This document shows, piece by piece, positions 42,658-50,825 of a stretch of 64,000 nt of DNA. Under the pieces are notes generated by a model that was not told the origin of the DNA, searched no databases, and saw only the letters and a list, made by a program, of their open reading frames with translations. Each line of letters begins with the position of its first letter. Position 1 is the first letter of the stretch. The stretch lies in contig NZ_JANUHB010000004.1 of assembly GCF_024756255.1 (NCBI RefSeq), positions 406,830-470,829 on the forward strand, given 5' to 3'. The DNA comes from Massilia agilis (GTDB lineage: Bacteria; Pseudomonadota; Gammaproteobacteria; Burkholderiales; Burkholderiaceae_D). Made by a program: the position numbers and the translations under genes.

Positions 42658-42990
42658 CACCTGGTTTCAAACAAGAAACGGGATTGATGCGATGCAGCCA
42701 CAGGCTTTTTGTATCAAATTGTAGGTGAAATGTTGCCGTATAGCAGGCTAATGCTTGGCAAATCACGAATATTTACTGTCGGAAATTCGCAAAAAATTGC
42801 GTCGTATGGGCATTGTTCAGCATCTTTTGCTCCCAGCGGCCGCCCTCAGGCAACATGATCTTGCGCTGGTGTAGCTGTTCCTTGATAATTAACAGCCAAC
42901 ATTGGAAATGAACAAATACAACTTAAAGACAAAATTTATTTGTGTTTGTGATCGTCGTCACATTATTTGAACGCCACGGTCTGTCATGAT
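42658..42990 (+). promoter_or_regulatory. AT-rich control region of the S-layer gene with perfect Crp site
   Basis: This gene-free stretch is much more AT-rich than the surroundings. TGTGA-TCGTCG-TCACA at 42947-42962 is a perfect Crp consensus site. CATGAT at 42985-42990 is a plausible -10. With transcription starting near 42997 the site is centred at about -42, the class II position, giving a 65-base leader. Further upstream (42720-42930) there are A/T tracts but no other site I can name. Confidence 0.7.
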
Positions 42991-43061
42991 TCGCACCGTT
43001 GGATTGCAGGAGCTTGAGCAACTGCAAGTTAACTTTGATCGATCTTTTACTTGGAGCAAAA

Positions 43062-45698
43062 ATGGGTATTTATACCGACGCAATCCAGAAACTGTACGTT
43101 GCTTACTTCAACCGTCCGGCTGACTACGCTGGCCTGGCCAACTGGGAAAGCGTGCTGACCGCCAACAAGGGCGACATCTCGGTTGTTTCGAAGGCATTCG
43201 CCGGTTCGGACGAATACAAGAAGGCCTACGCCGGCATGGACGCATACCACGTCGTCGCCCAGGTGTACCTGAACCTGTTCAACAACCCGAACCCGGACCT
43301 GCCGGGCCTGACCTTCTGGGCAAGCAAGCTGCAAGCTGGCGTGCTGAGCATCGACACCATCGTCAAGAACATCGCTGACGGCGCCCAAGGCACCGACCTG
43401 GCTGCTTACAACGCGAAAGTGTCGGCTGCTACCGCCTTCACCGCACAGCTGGACACCGCTCAAGAGATCCTGGGCTACAGCGGCGACGTCGCCAACGGTC
43501 TGGCCAAGACCTGGATGTCGACCATCAAGGACGACGCCACCCTGAAGGCCGCTATCGCTGACGCAGCCCTGGCTGCCACCGTCAACAGCGTGACCAACCC
43601 GCCGGTCCCGGGCCAAACCTTCAACCTGACCCAAGGTCTGGACACCGTCAACGGTACCGCTGGCGATGACGTCATCAACGCGTTCGCATTCAACAACATC
43701 ACTGGCGCTGCTGCCACCACGCTGAACTCGGTTGACACCACCAACGGTGGCAACGGCAACGACACCCTGAACATCGAAGTTACCGCTGCAAACAACAACA
43801 ACCTGACCGGCATCACCACCACCAGCGTTGAGACCATCAGCTTCAACGAAAGCCAGGCTGTCCTGGGCGCGACCCTGAACGCTTCGGCCTTCGCCGGCGC
43901 CAAGACCATCAACCAGATCGGCGCGTCGGTTGACGTGTCCAAGCTGGCTGCTGGCACCACCGCTAGCTTCCAGTCGCAAGCTCTGACCGCTGCTGCCAAC
44001 CGCACCGTGGCCGCTGCTGCCAGCGCCTCCAGCGCCAGCGTCAACCTGGGCACCGCCGTGACCGGCGACGCCGCCAACAACGCTGTCCTGAACGTGAACG
44101 GCGCTTCGCTGTCGAGCGTGACCGTGTCGGGCGTGCTGACTAAGGCCGATTCGACCCTGACCAACAACAAGCTGACCCTGAACCTGACCTCGGGCACCGA
44201 CGCCGCTGGCAACTCGGTCGCTTCGGTTGCTGTCAACACCGCAGTCACCACCACCCTGGCACTGACCGAGCAAGGCACCGGCCACGTTGCTACCGTTGAC
44301 GCTTCGGGCAGCACCGGCGGCGTGACCTACGCTGGTTCGCAGTACAACTCGACCATCAAGGGCGGCGCAGGCAAGGACACCCTGACCCTGGCAACCAAGT
44401 TCTCGGCTACCGTGACCTCGGCTTCGATCGATGGCGGCGCAGGCAACGACAAGATCTACATCGCTGTTGACAGCTCGGCTGCTTCGGGCACCTTCACCGC
44501 CAACGGCGGCGACGGCAACGACGTCATCAACGCTGCCCAGATCAACCTGGCTGCTGGCAACAAGATCGACGGCGGCGCTGGTACCGACACCCTGAAACTG
44601 TCGATGCCGGCTAGCTACGCTTTCGCAGCTGGCGACTACGTCCTGCTGTCGAGCGTGGTGTCGAACGTTGAAACCCTGGAAATGGCGACTTCGGTCACCG
44701 GCCTGAGCGGCGCCAAGGTTGCACAGTTCACCAACCTGACCTTCGACGCTGACGCATCGGGCGTGACCAGCGCATCGCAAGCGATCCTGGCCCACGGCAA
44801 CCTGACCGCCGCTGGCGTGGGTTACCTGAGCGCTGCCGCAACCGGCGACGTCGCTAACTACGCTGGCGACCTGAAGGTCACCGCCGACACCACCGGCAAG
44901 ACCATCAGCGTCCTGGCTGACACCGCAACCGTCAACGTCGACACCACCGGCAAATATGCTGGTGTTGCTGACACCATCAAGGGCGACCTGCAGACCGGCC
45001 TGACCGTCAACGTGGTCAACAGCACCGACGGCGGCTCGCCGGTTGGCGCCGACTACCTGGCTGCGGCTACCATCGCTGTCGATGGCGCCAACGCCGTGGA
45101 CGGCCTGTCGGCACTGAAGTCGATCACCCTGAAGGGCGACGGCACGGTCACCCTGAGCTCGACCGGCGCAGCCAAGCTGGCCACCATCGACGCATCGGCA
45201 CTGGGCGGCACGCTCAAGGCCACCGGCGTGGCAGGCAACATCACCGGCGGCCTGAACTTCACCGGCAACTCGGCTGTCGCTGAGAGCATCACCCTGGGCT
45301 CGGGCCACGACGTGCTGACCATCGCTTCGACCTACTCGAAGATGGACACCATCACCGGCTTCGACGCGAACCTGGAAACCACCGACGCAACCTCGACCAA
45401 CGACGTGCTGACCTTCGGCGGCGTCACCATGGGTGACACCGTGCTTGGCCACGCAACCCTGGCCAAGGTCGCCCTGACCGCGGCTGAGTCGACCCTGGAC
45501 CTGGCGTTCATCAAGGCTGCTGCTGCTTCGCACGCTGCTGCTGACGCTGTCGTCTTCTTCCAGTTCGGTGGCAACACCTACCTGTTCAAAGATGCCAACA
45601 GCAACGGCATCCTGGACAACAGCGACCTGGCAGTGAAACTGGTTGGTACCTACGACCTGACCAAGGACTTCAGCGCCCACGCTACCCCGGCTGTGTAA
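43062..45698 (+). CDS. RsaA-like S-layer protein with N-terminal DUF4214 domain
   Basis: An 878-residue secreted protein without a signal peptide, rich in Ala, Thr, Gly, Asn and Asp and with no cysteine. Residues 1-185 hold DUF4214 repeats (KLYVAYFNRPADYAGLANWE). The middle is beta-rich with glycine/aspartate calcium motifs such as GGAGKDTL, GGAGNDKI, GGDGNDVI and GGAGTDTL. The end, FFQFGGNTYLFKDANSNG and then DLAVKLVGTYDLT, closely matches the C-terminal type I secretion region of Caulobacter RsaA. GGAG precedes the ATG by five bases. Codons are unusually uniform (CTG, AAC, ACC, GCT), as in very highly expressed genes. The type I exporter genes follow directly. Confidence 0.85.
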   Translation: MGIYTDAIQKLYVAYFNRPADYAGLANWESVLTANKGDISVVSKAFAGSDEYKKAYAGMDAYHVVAQVYLNLFNNPNPDLPGLTFWASKLQAGVLSIDTIVKNIADGAQGTDLAAYNAKVSAATAFTAQLDTAQEILGYSGDVANGLAKTWMSTIKDDATLKAAIADAALAATVNSVTNPPVPGQTFNLTQGLDTVNGTAGDDVINAFAFNNITGAAATTLNSVDTTNGGNGNDTLNIEVTAANNNNLTGITTTSVETISFNESQAVLGATLNASAFAGAKTINQIGASVDVSKLAAGTTASFQSQALTAAANRTVAAAASASSASVNLGTAVTGDAANNAVLNVNGASLSSVTVSGVLTKADSTLTNNKLTLNLTSGTDAAGNSVASVAVNTAVTTTLALTEQGTGHVATVDASGSTGGVTYAGSQYNSTIKGGAGKDTLTLATKFSATVTSASIDGGAGNDKIYIAVDSSAASGTFTANGGDGNDVINAAQINLAAGNKIDGGAGTDTLKLSMPASYAFAAGDYVLLSSVVSNVETLEMATSVTGLSGAKVAQFTNLTFDADASGVTSASQAILAHGNLTAAGVGYLSAAATGDVANYAGDLKVTADTTGKTISVLADTATVNVDTTGKYAGVADTIKGDLQTGLTVNVVNSTDGGSPVGADYLAAATIAVDGANAVDGLSALKSITLKGDGTVTLSSTGAAKLATIDASALGGTLKATGVAGNITGGLNFTGNSAVAESITLGSGHDVLTIASTYSKMDTITGFDANLETTDATSTNDVLTFGGVTMGDTVLGHATLAKVALTAAESTLDLAFIKAAAASHAAADAVVFFQFGGNTYLFKDANSNGILDNSDLAVKLVGTYDLTKDFSAHATPAV

Positions 45699-45747
45699 TT
45701 CAATAGCCTTCGATGGAACGGCGACCCGTCGCCGTTCCCTTGAATCC

Positions 45748-45775
45748 AAAGGCCGGGCGAAAGCCCGGCCTTTTT
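45748..45775 (+). terminator. Strong terminator after the S-layer gene
   Basis: AAAGGCCGGGC (45748-45758) pairs with GCCCGGCCTTT (45763-45773) around a GAAA tetraloop, followed by a T-run. It should end most S-layer transcripts before the exporter genes, which have their own promoter. Confidence 0.93.
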
Positions 45776-45840
45776 CCTTCCGCTGCCTTCCCCCGGCGGC
45801 AACACGCCAAAAACCCACGTTCTGGCGCCCCGTTTCAAAA

Positions 45841-45884
45841 AAATGTGACGTGCATCACATTTTTGAACAATTATGAGCGATAAT
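45841..45884 (+). promoter_or_regulatory. Perfect Crp site and promoter of the type I exporter operon
   Basis: AAATGTGA (45841-45848), a six-base spacer and TCACATTT (45855-45862) form a fully symmetric 22-base Crp site. GATAAT at 45879-45884 is a good -10 box. A start near 45891 places the Crp centre at about -40, again the class II position. This links the exporter genes to the same signal as the S-layer gene. Confidence 0.75.
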
Positions 45885-45970
45885 GTCTCGCTCGCTTAAT
45901 CCCGTCCAGCTCGCTTGCCATGGTGGCTCGCGCCGGGACTGCAGCCGTTGCCAACCCGCTTCGAGCCAAT

Positions 45971-47803
45971 ATGAAAAAACTTTTGACGAAGAAAAATGAG
46001 ATCGAGCAGGCGCTGCTCGCCTTCAAGAGCACGTTCTGGACGGTGGGCGTGTTCAGCGCCATCATCAACCTGCTGATGCTGGTACCGTCGCTGTACATGC
46101 TGCAGATCTACGATCGCGTGCTGCAAAGCCGCAACGAGATCACGCTGCTGATGCTTAGCCTGATCATGCTGGGCGCGTACGCCCTGATGTCCGGGCTCGA
46201 GCTGATCCGCTCGTTCGTGCTGGTGCGGGTGGGCGCGCGCTTCGACATGACGCTCAACAAGCGCGTGTACACGGCCGCGTTCGAGCAAAACCTGAAGCTG
46301 GCGGGCGGCAACGCCGGCCAGTCGCTGCAGGACCTGACCAACCTGCGCCAGTTCCTGACCGGTAACGCGCTGTTCGCGTTCTTCGACGCGCCCTGGTTCC
46401 CGGTCTACCTGATCGTCATTTTCCTGTTCGAGCCCTGGCTTGGCTTGTTCGCGCTGTGCGGCACCTTGCTGCTGGTGGCGCTGGCCATCGTCAACGAACG
46501 GGTGACACGCCAGCCGCTGGCCGAGGCCAATACGATGCTGATCGCGTCCTCGGCGATGGCCACCAACAACCTGCGGAACGCCGAAGTCATCGAATCGATG
46601 GGCATGCTGCCCAACCTGATCGGCCGCTGGTTCAAGATGCACGGCCAGTTCCTCAAGCTGCAAGCCGATGCCAGCGAGATCGCCGGCAAGATCAACGCCG
46701 CCACCAAGTTCGTGCAGACCTCGTTCCAGTCGCTGGTACTCGGCTTCGGCGCGCTGCTGGTGCTCGATAACAAGATCACGGCCGGCATGATGATCGCCGC
46801 CTCGATCCTGGTCGGCCGTGCGCTCGCGCCCGTGCAGCAAGTGATCGCCGTGTGGAAATCGTGGAGCAGCACCCGCAGCGCCTACGAGCGCCTGACCAAG
46901 TTGCTCGAACTGAACCCGCCGCGCGAAGCCGGCATGCCGCTGCCCAAGCCGCAAGGCGCGCTGTCGGTCGAAGGCATCACCGCCGCGCCGCCGGGCGCGA
47001 AGAACGCCGTCGTCAAGGGGCTGTCGTTCGCGATCAGCCCGGGTGACGTGCTGGGCGTGATCGGGCCGAGCGGCTCGGGCAAGTCGACCCTGGCGCGTCT
47101 GCTGGTGGGCGTGTGGCCGGCGGCGATCGGCAAGGTGCGCCTGGACGGGGCCGACATCTATGCCTGGAACAAGGACGAGCTGGGCCCGAACATCGGCTAC
47201 CTGCCGCAGGATATTGAACTGTTCGCCGGCACCGTGAGCGAAAACATTGCCCGCTTTGGCGAGGTGGACCCGGAGAAGGTGGTGCTGGCGGCCAAGCGTG
47301 CCGGCGTGCACGAGCTGATCCTGCATATGCCCGAGGGTTACGACACCCGGCTGGGCGACGGTGGCGCCGGCCTGTCTGGCGGCCAGAAGCAGCGCCTGGG
47401 CCTGGCCCGCGCGATGTACGGCGACCCGGCCCTGATCGTGCTGGACGAGCCCAATTCGAACCTGGACGACGCCGGCGAGCAGTCGCTGGTGCAGGCGGTG
47501 CTCGAGCTGCGCCGGCGCGGCAAGACCATTGTGCTGATCACGCACCGCACCAGCGCGATCGGCGCCACCAACAAGCTGCTCTTGATGCGCGACGGCATGG
47601 GCCAGATGTTCGGCCCCACCCAGGACGTGCTCAATGCGCTGAACGAACAGAACAAGAAAGCGATGCTCGCGGCCCAGCAGGCCCAGGCGGCGCAACAGGC
47701 TGCCCAGCAGCCGCCGCAGCCGCCGCAGGCGCCGGGCGGCGCGCCCGCAGGCAATGCACCGGCTAACGCGGCCGCCGAGGCCACGACTGGAGAAGGCAAA
47801 TAA
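45971..47803 (+). CDS. Type I secretion ABC transporter (PrtD/RsaD type)
   Basis: A 610-residue inner-membrane exporter. About six helices fall in residues 20-300, with the exporter-type loop [20 protein letters not shown]. The nucleotide-binding domain has Walker [10 protein letters not shown] near 366, [17 protein letters not shown], signature [12 protein letters not shown] near 467 and Walker [14 protein letters not shown]. There is no N-terminal C39 or C39-like domain, which fits the PrtD/HasD/RsaD group for RTX and S-layer substrates. The last 50 residues are an unusual Gln/Pro/Ala-rich tail. The start at 45971 ([15 protein letters not shown]) is preferred over an in-frame start at 45920. 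It overlaps the next gene by one base (TAATG). Confidence 0.92.
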   Translation: MKKLLTKKNEIEQALLAFKSTFWTVGVFSAIINLLMLVPSLYMLQIYDRVLQSRNEITLLMLSLIMLGAYALMSGLELIRSFVLVRVGARFDMTLNKRVYTAAFEQNLKLAGGNAGQSLQDLTNLRQFLTGNALFAFFDAPWFPVYLIVIFLFEPWLGLFALCGTLLLVALAIVNERVTRQPLAEANTMLIASSAMATNNLRNAEVIESMGMLPNLIGRWFKMHGQFLKLQADASEIAGKINAATKFVQTSFQSLVLGFGALLVLDNKITAGMMIAASILVGRALAPVQQVIAVWKSWSSTRSAYERLTKLLELNPPREAGMPLPKPQGALSVEGITAAPPGAKNAVVKGLSFAISPGDVLGVIGPSGSGKSTLARLLVGVWPAAIGKVRLDGADIYAWNKDELGPNIGYLPQDIELFAGTVSENIARFGEVDPEKVVLAAKRAGVHELILHMPEGYDTRLGDGGAGLSGGQKQRLGLARAMYGDPALIVLDEPNSNLDDAGEQSLVQAVLELRRRGKTIVLITHRTSAIGATNKLLLMRDGMGQMFGPTQDVLNALNEQNKKAMLAAQQAQAAQQAAQQPPQPPQAPGGAPAGNAPANAAAEATTGEGK

Positions 47804-49161
47804 TGAGACTCATCGAAAGCAAAACCAAGGCGTCCGAGGTCGTGTCGCATGACGTGACGCCGCTCGAGGTGAACACCGACGCGGGCAAGTACGCCCGCCT
47901 GGGCTGGCTGATCGTGCTGCTGGGCGTGGGCGGTTTCCTGCTGTGGGCACTGCTGGCGCCGTTGGACAAGGGCGTGCCGCTGTCGGGCACCGTGGCCAAG
48001 GAATCGAACCGCAAGACCGTGCAGCACCAGACCGGCGGCACGATCCAGGAAATCCTCGTCAAGGACGGCGACGTCGTCAAGGCCGGGCAGGTGCTGGTGC
48101 GCATGAACGCCATCAACGCCCGGGCGCAATACGACGTCACCGACGTGCAGTACATGACCGCGCTTGCCACCGAGGCGCGCCTGACCGCCGAGCGCAACGG
48201 CGCCTCGAAGATCGCCTTCCCGGACGAGCTGCAAAAGCGCCGCGCCGAGCCGCGCGTGGCCGACGTGCTGAGCCTGCAGGAGCAGCTGCTGGCGTCGCGC
48301 CAGGGCGCGCTGCACAACGAGCTGGGCGGCCTGGATGAGAGCATTGCCGGCCTGAAGATCCAGGTCCAGGGCCTGGAAGAGTCGCGCAAGAGCAAGAAGG
48401 AGCAGATGGAGCTGCTGAAGGAGCAGCTCACCGGCATGCGCGACCTGGCCAAGGACGGCTACGTGGCGCGCAACCGCCTGCTCGACCTGGAGCGAACCTA
48501 CGCCCAGCTGTCCGGGGCGCTCTCGGAAGACATCGGCAACATCGGGCGCGCCCAGCGCCAGGTGATGGAGCTGACCCTGCGCAAGTCGCAGCGCATGCAG
48601 GACTACCAGAAGGAAGTGCGCACCACGCTGTCGGACGTGCAGCGCGAATCGGAGGCGCTGGCCGCCAAGCGCGAGGCGCAGAAGTTCGAGCTGGCCAACG
48701 TCGAGGTCAAGGCGCCGGTCGACGGTACCGTGGTCAACCTGGCCGTGTTCACCCAGGGCGGCGTGGTCGGCGCCGGCGCGCGGCTGATGGAAATCGTGCC
48801 GAGCGACGATCCGCTGATCGTCGAGGGCACCCTGCCGGTCAACCTGGTCGACAAGGTGCATCCGGGCCTGAAGACCGAGATGATGTTCGTTGCCTTTAAC
48901 TCGAACCGCACCCCTCACGTCGAGGGCGAGGTCGAGCAGGTCGCGGCCGACCGCACGGTCGACGAGAAATCCGGCCAGGCGTTCTACAAGGTGCGCGTGC
49001 GCGTGACGCCGCACGGCGCCAAGCTGATCGCCGAGCACCACCTGAACATCATCCCGGGCATGCCGGTGGAGCTGTTCGTCAAGACCGGCGAGCGCACCAT
49101 GATGAACTACCTGCTCAAGCCGGTGTTCGATCGTGCCAAATCGTCGATGAGCGAGGATTGA
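47803..49161 (+). CDS. Type I secretion membrane-fusion protein (HlyD/PrtE/RsaE type)
   Basis: A 452-residue periplasmic adaptor that bridges the ABC exporter and the TolC channel. There is a single membrane helix at about residues 32-52, then a lipoyl-like half-motif (TGGTIQEILVKDGDVVKAGQ), a long coiled-coil hairpin at about 130-290, and the second half-motif VEVKAPVDGTVVNLAVFTQG. The C-terminus has the HlyD end pattern with TPHGAKLIAEHHLNIIPGMP. It is coupled to both neighbours by overlapping stop/start codons. Confidence 0.92.
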   Translation: MRLIESKTKASEVVSHDVTPLEVNTDAGKYARLGWLIVLLGVGGFLLWALLAPLDKGVPLSGTVAKESNRKTVQHQTGGTIQEILVKDGDVVKAGQVLVRMNAINARAQYDVTDVQYMTALATEARLTAERNGASKIAFPDELQKRRAEPRVADVLSLQEQLLASRQGALHNELGGLDESIAGLKIQVQGLEESRKSKKEQMELLKEQLTGMRDLAKDGYVARNRLLDLERTYAQLSGALSEDIGNIGRAQRQVMELTLRKSQRMQDYQKEVRTTLSDVQRESEALAAKREAQKFELANVEVKAPVDGTVVNLAVFTQGGVVGAGARLMEIVPSDDPLIVEGTLPVNLVDKVHPGLKTEMMFVAFNSNRTPHVEGEVEQVAADRTVDEKSGQAFYKVRVRVTPHGAKLIAEHHLNIIPGMPVELFVKTGERTMMNYLLKPVFDRAKSSMSED

Positions 49162-49163
49162 GC

Positions 49164-50525
49164 GTGGCTTACCTGACCAAGACACTGTGCGGCGCCCTGC
49201 GTCGGGGCGCCTGCGCGGCCGTGGTCGCGGCGCTGTATGGCGGCAGCGCCGGCGCGGTCACGCTGCAGCAGGCCTACCAGGCTGCGCTCAAGAACGACCC
49301 GACGTTCCGGATGAATTTCTACGAAAACGAGGCGGGCAAGGAGAATGCCGTGCTCGGCCGCGCCGGCCTGCTGCCGAGCGTGTCGGCCCAGTTCTCGAAC
49401 AGCCGCAATGTCGCCGACATCGAAAACATTGCGGCCAACCCGGCGTACAATTCGACCTCCCATCCGCGCTACATCAGCCGCTCGTCGGTCGTCCAGCTGC
49501 GCCAGTCGCTGCTCAACCTGGATGCAGTGGCGCGCTATCGCCAGGGCAAGGTGCAGGCGGCGCAAAGCGAACAGCAGTACGACGCCAACGTCAACGAGGT
49601 CGCAACCCGTGTGGTCAGCGCCTACTGCGACGCCCTGTTTGCCGAGGACCAGCTGGCCCTGGCGCGGGTGCAGCGCGACATGTACCTGGAACAGCAGAAG
49701 GTCAACCAGCGCCTGTTCGAAAAGGGCGAGGGCACCAAGACCGACATGCTGGAAACGAAGGCGAGGCTCGACCTGGCCGAAGCGATGCTGGTCGAGTCGC
49801 AAGACAATGTCGTGGCAATGCGCAACACGCTGGAAGGCGTCATCGGCATGGACCCGGGCGAGCTCGACAAGCTGTCCGACGGTTTCCGCGTGACCGACCT
49901 GGACATCGGCCCGTTCGAAAAATGGCAGAAGCTCGCGCTCGAGCGTAACCACGAGCTGGCGGCGGGACGCCTGGCGGTGGAGAATACGCGGCTGGAAATC
50001 AGCAGGAACAAGGCCGGCCATTACCCGCGCGTGGATTTCGTGGCCAGCTACAGCAAGGGCGATTCCGAATCGCTGAACACGTACACCCAGAACACGGTGA
50101 ACCGGTCGGTCGGCGTGCAGGTCAGCATTCCGATCTACGCCGGCGGGGCGGTCAATGCGCAGACGCGCCAGGCTGCGGCCAACTACGAGCGGACCAAGGC
50201 CGACCTGGACGCGCGCACGAACAAGCTGATGGTCGAGCTGCGCAAGGCGCACAGTGTGGTGCAAAGCAGCGCCCACAAGATCGATGCGCTGATCAAGGCG
50301 GTCGAGTCGGGCAAGGAGCTGATGAAGGCCACCGAGCAGAGCATCAAGGGCGGGGTGCGCATCAACCTTGACCTGCTCAACGCCCAGCAGCAGTTGTTCA
50401 CCAGCCAGCGCGACCTGGCCCAGGCCCGCTACACCTACCTGCTGGGCATGCTGCGGCTGCGCGCGATCGCCGGCACCATTGGCGACACCGATATCCGCGA
50501 AATCGCCGCTTACTTCCGCCCGTAA
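49164..50525 (+). CDS. TolC-family outer-membrane secretion channel (PrtF/RsaF type)
   Basis: A 453-residue outer-membrane channel that completes the type I machine. It has a signal peptide (ACAAVVAALYGGSAGA) and the TolC opening VTLQQAYQAALKNDPTFRM, with two internally repeated helical halves (NVNEVATRVVSAYCDALF near residue 140; LMVELRKAHSVVQSSAHKI near 355). The GTG at 49164 has AGGA six bases upstream; a TTG at 49158 in the same frame is the alternative. Its dedicated position suggests it serves the S-layer and RTX exporters rather than general efflux. Confidence 0.92.
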   Translation: MAYLTKTLCGALRRGACAAVVAALYGGSAGAVTLQQAYQAALKNDPTFRMNFYENEAGKENAVLGRAGLLPSVSAQFSNSRNVADIENIAANPAYNSTSHPRYISRSSVVQLRQSLLNLDAVARYRQGKVQAAQSEQQYDANVNEVATRVVSAYCDALFAEDQLALARVQRDMYLEQQKVNQRLFEKGEGTKTDMLETKARLDLAEAMLVESQDNVVAMRNTLEGVIGMDPGELDKLSDGFRVTDLDIGPFEKWQKLALERNHELAAGRLAVENTRLEISRNKAGHYPRVDFVASYSKGDSESLNTYTQNTVNRSVGVQVSIPIYAGGAVNAQTRQAAANYERTKADLDARTNKLMVELRKAHSVVQSSAHKIDALIKAVESGKELMKATEQSIKGGVRINLDLLNAQQQLFTSQRDLAQARYTYLLGMLRLRAIAGTIGDTDIREIAAYFRP

Positions 50526-50545
50526 GCCAGCCCTGTCCCGTTCCG

Positions 50546-50579
50546 TGCCCCGCTCGCCATCCGGCGGCGGGGCATTTTT
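50546..50579 (+). terminator. Terminator of the type I secretion operon
   Basis: TGCCCCGC (50546-50553) pairs with GCGGGGCA (50567-50574), followed by five T. It lies 20 bases after the TolC stop. Confidence 0.85.
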
Positions 50580-50825
50580 CCATTCGACGCCCAAGCGTCC
50601 CGAAGCGCCATCAGTTGTTGCCGTGACACAACGGCTCGTGGCCGTCATGCCGGGGCGTGCCTCCTGGGTTTAACGGTGTTCCGCTCCAATTTGACGAAGT
50701 TTCTGTTCGGAAACTTAAATTCACCTTTGTTAACAATATTTTCTTGATGCTGTTCATATAATTGTTCTAAATCTTGAAACCCGGACAACATGAACGTTCG
50801 GTACTGAACAACATAAAGGAAAAAA
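50580..50825 (+). promoter_or_regulatory. AT-rich leader of the giant RTX gene
   Basis: The second half of this gap is AT-rich. TATAAT at 50757-50762 is a perfect -10 box, giving a start near 50769 and a leader of about 57 bases ending in AAAGGAAAAAA before the ATG. No good -35 is found at the right distance, and there is no TGTGA-type Crp site, so the gene may need a different activator. Confidence 0.45.

Noticed and set aside
42658..43061. A small gene upstream of the S-layer gene
   Set aside because: No frame of useful length with a ribosome site was found. The AT-richness and the Crp site are better explained as a control region.
43047..45818. 923-codon open frame antisense to the S-layer gene
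   Set aside because: It arises from the narrow codon set of the S-layer gene and shows no domain; a strong terminator lies within it.
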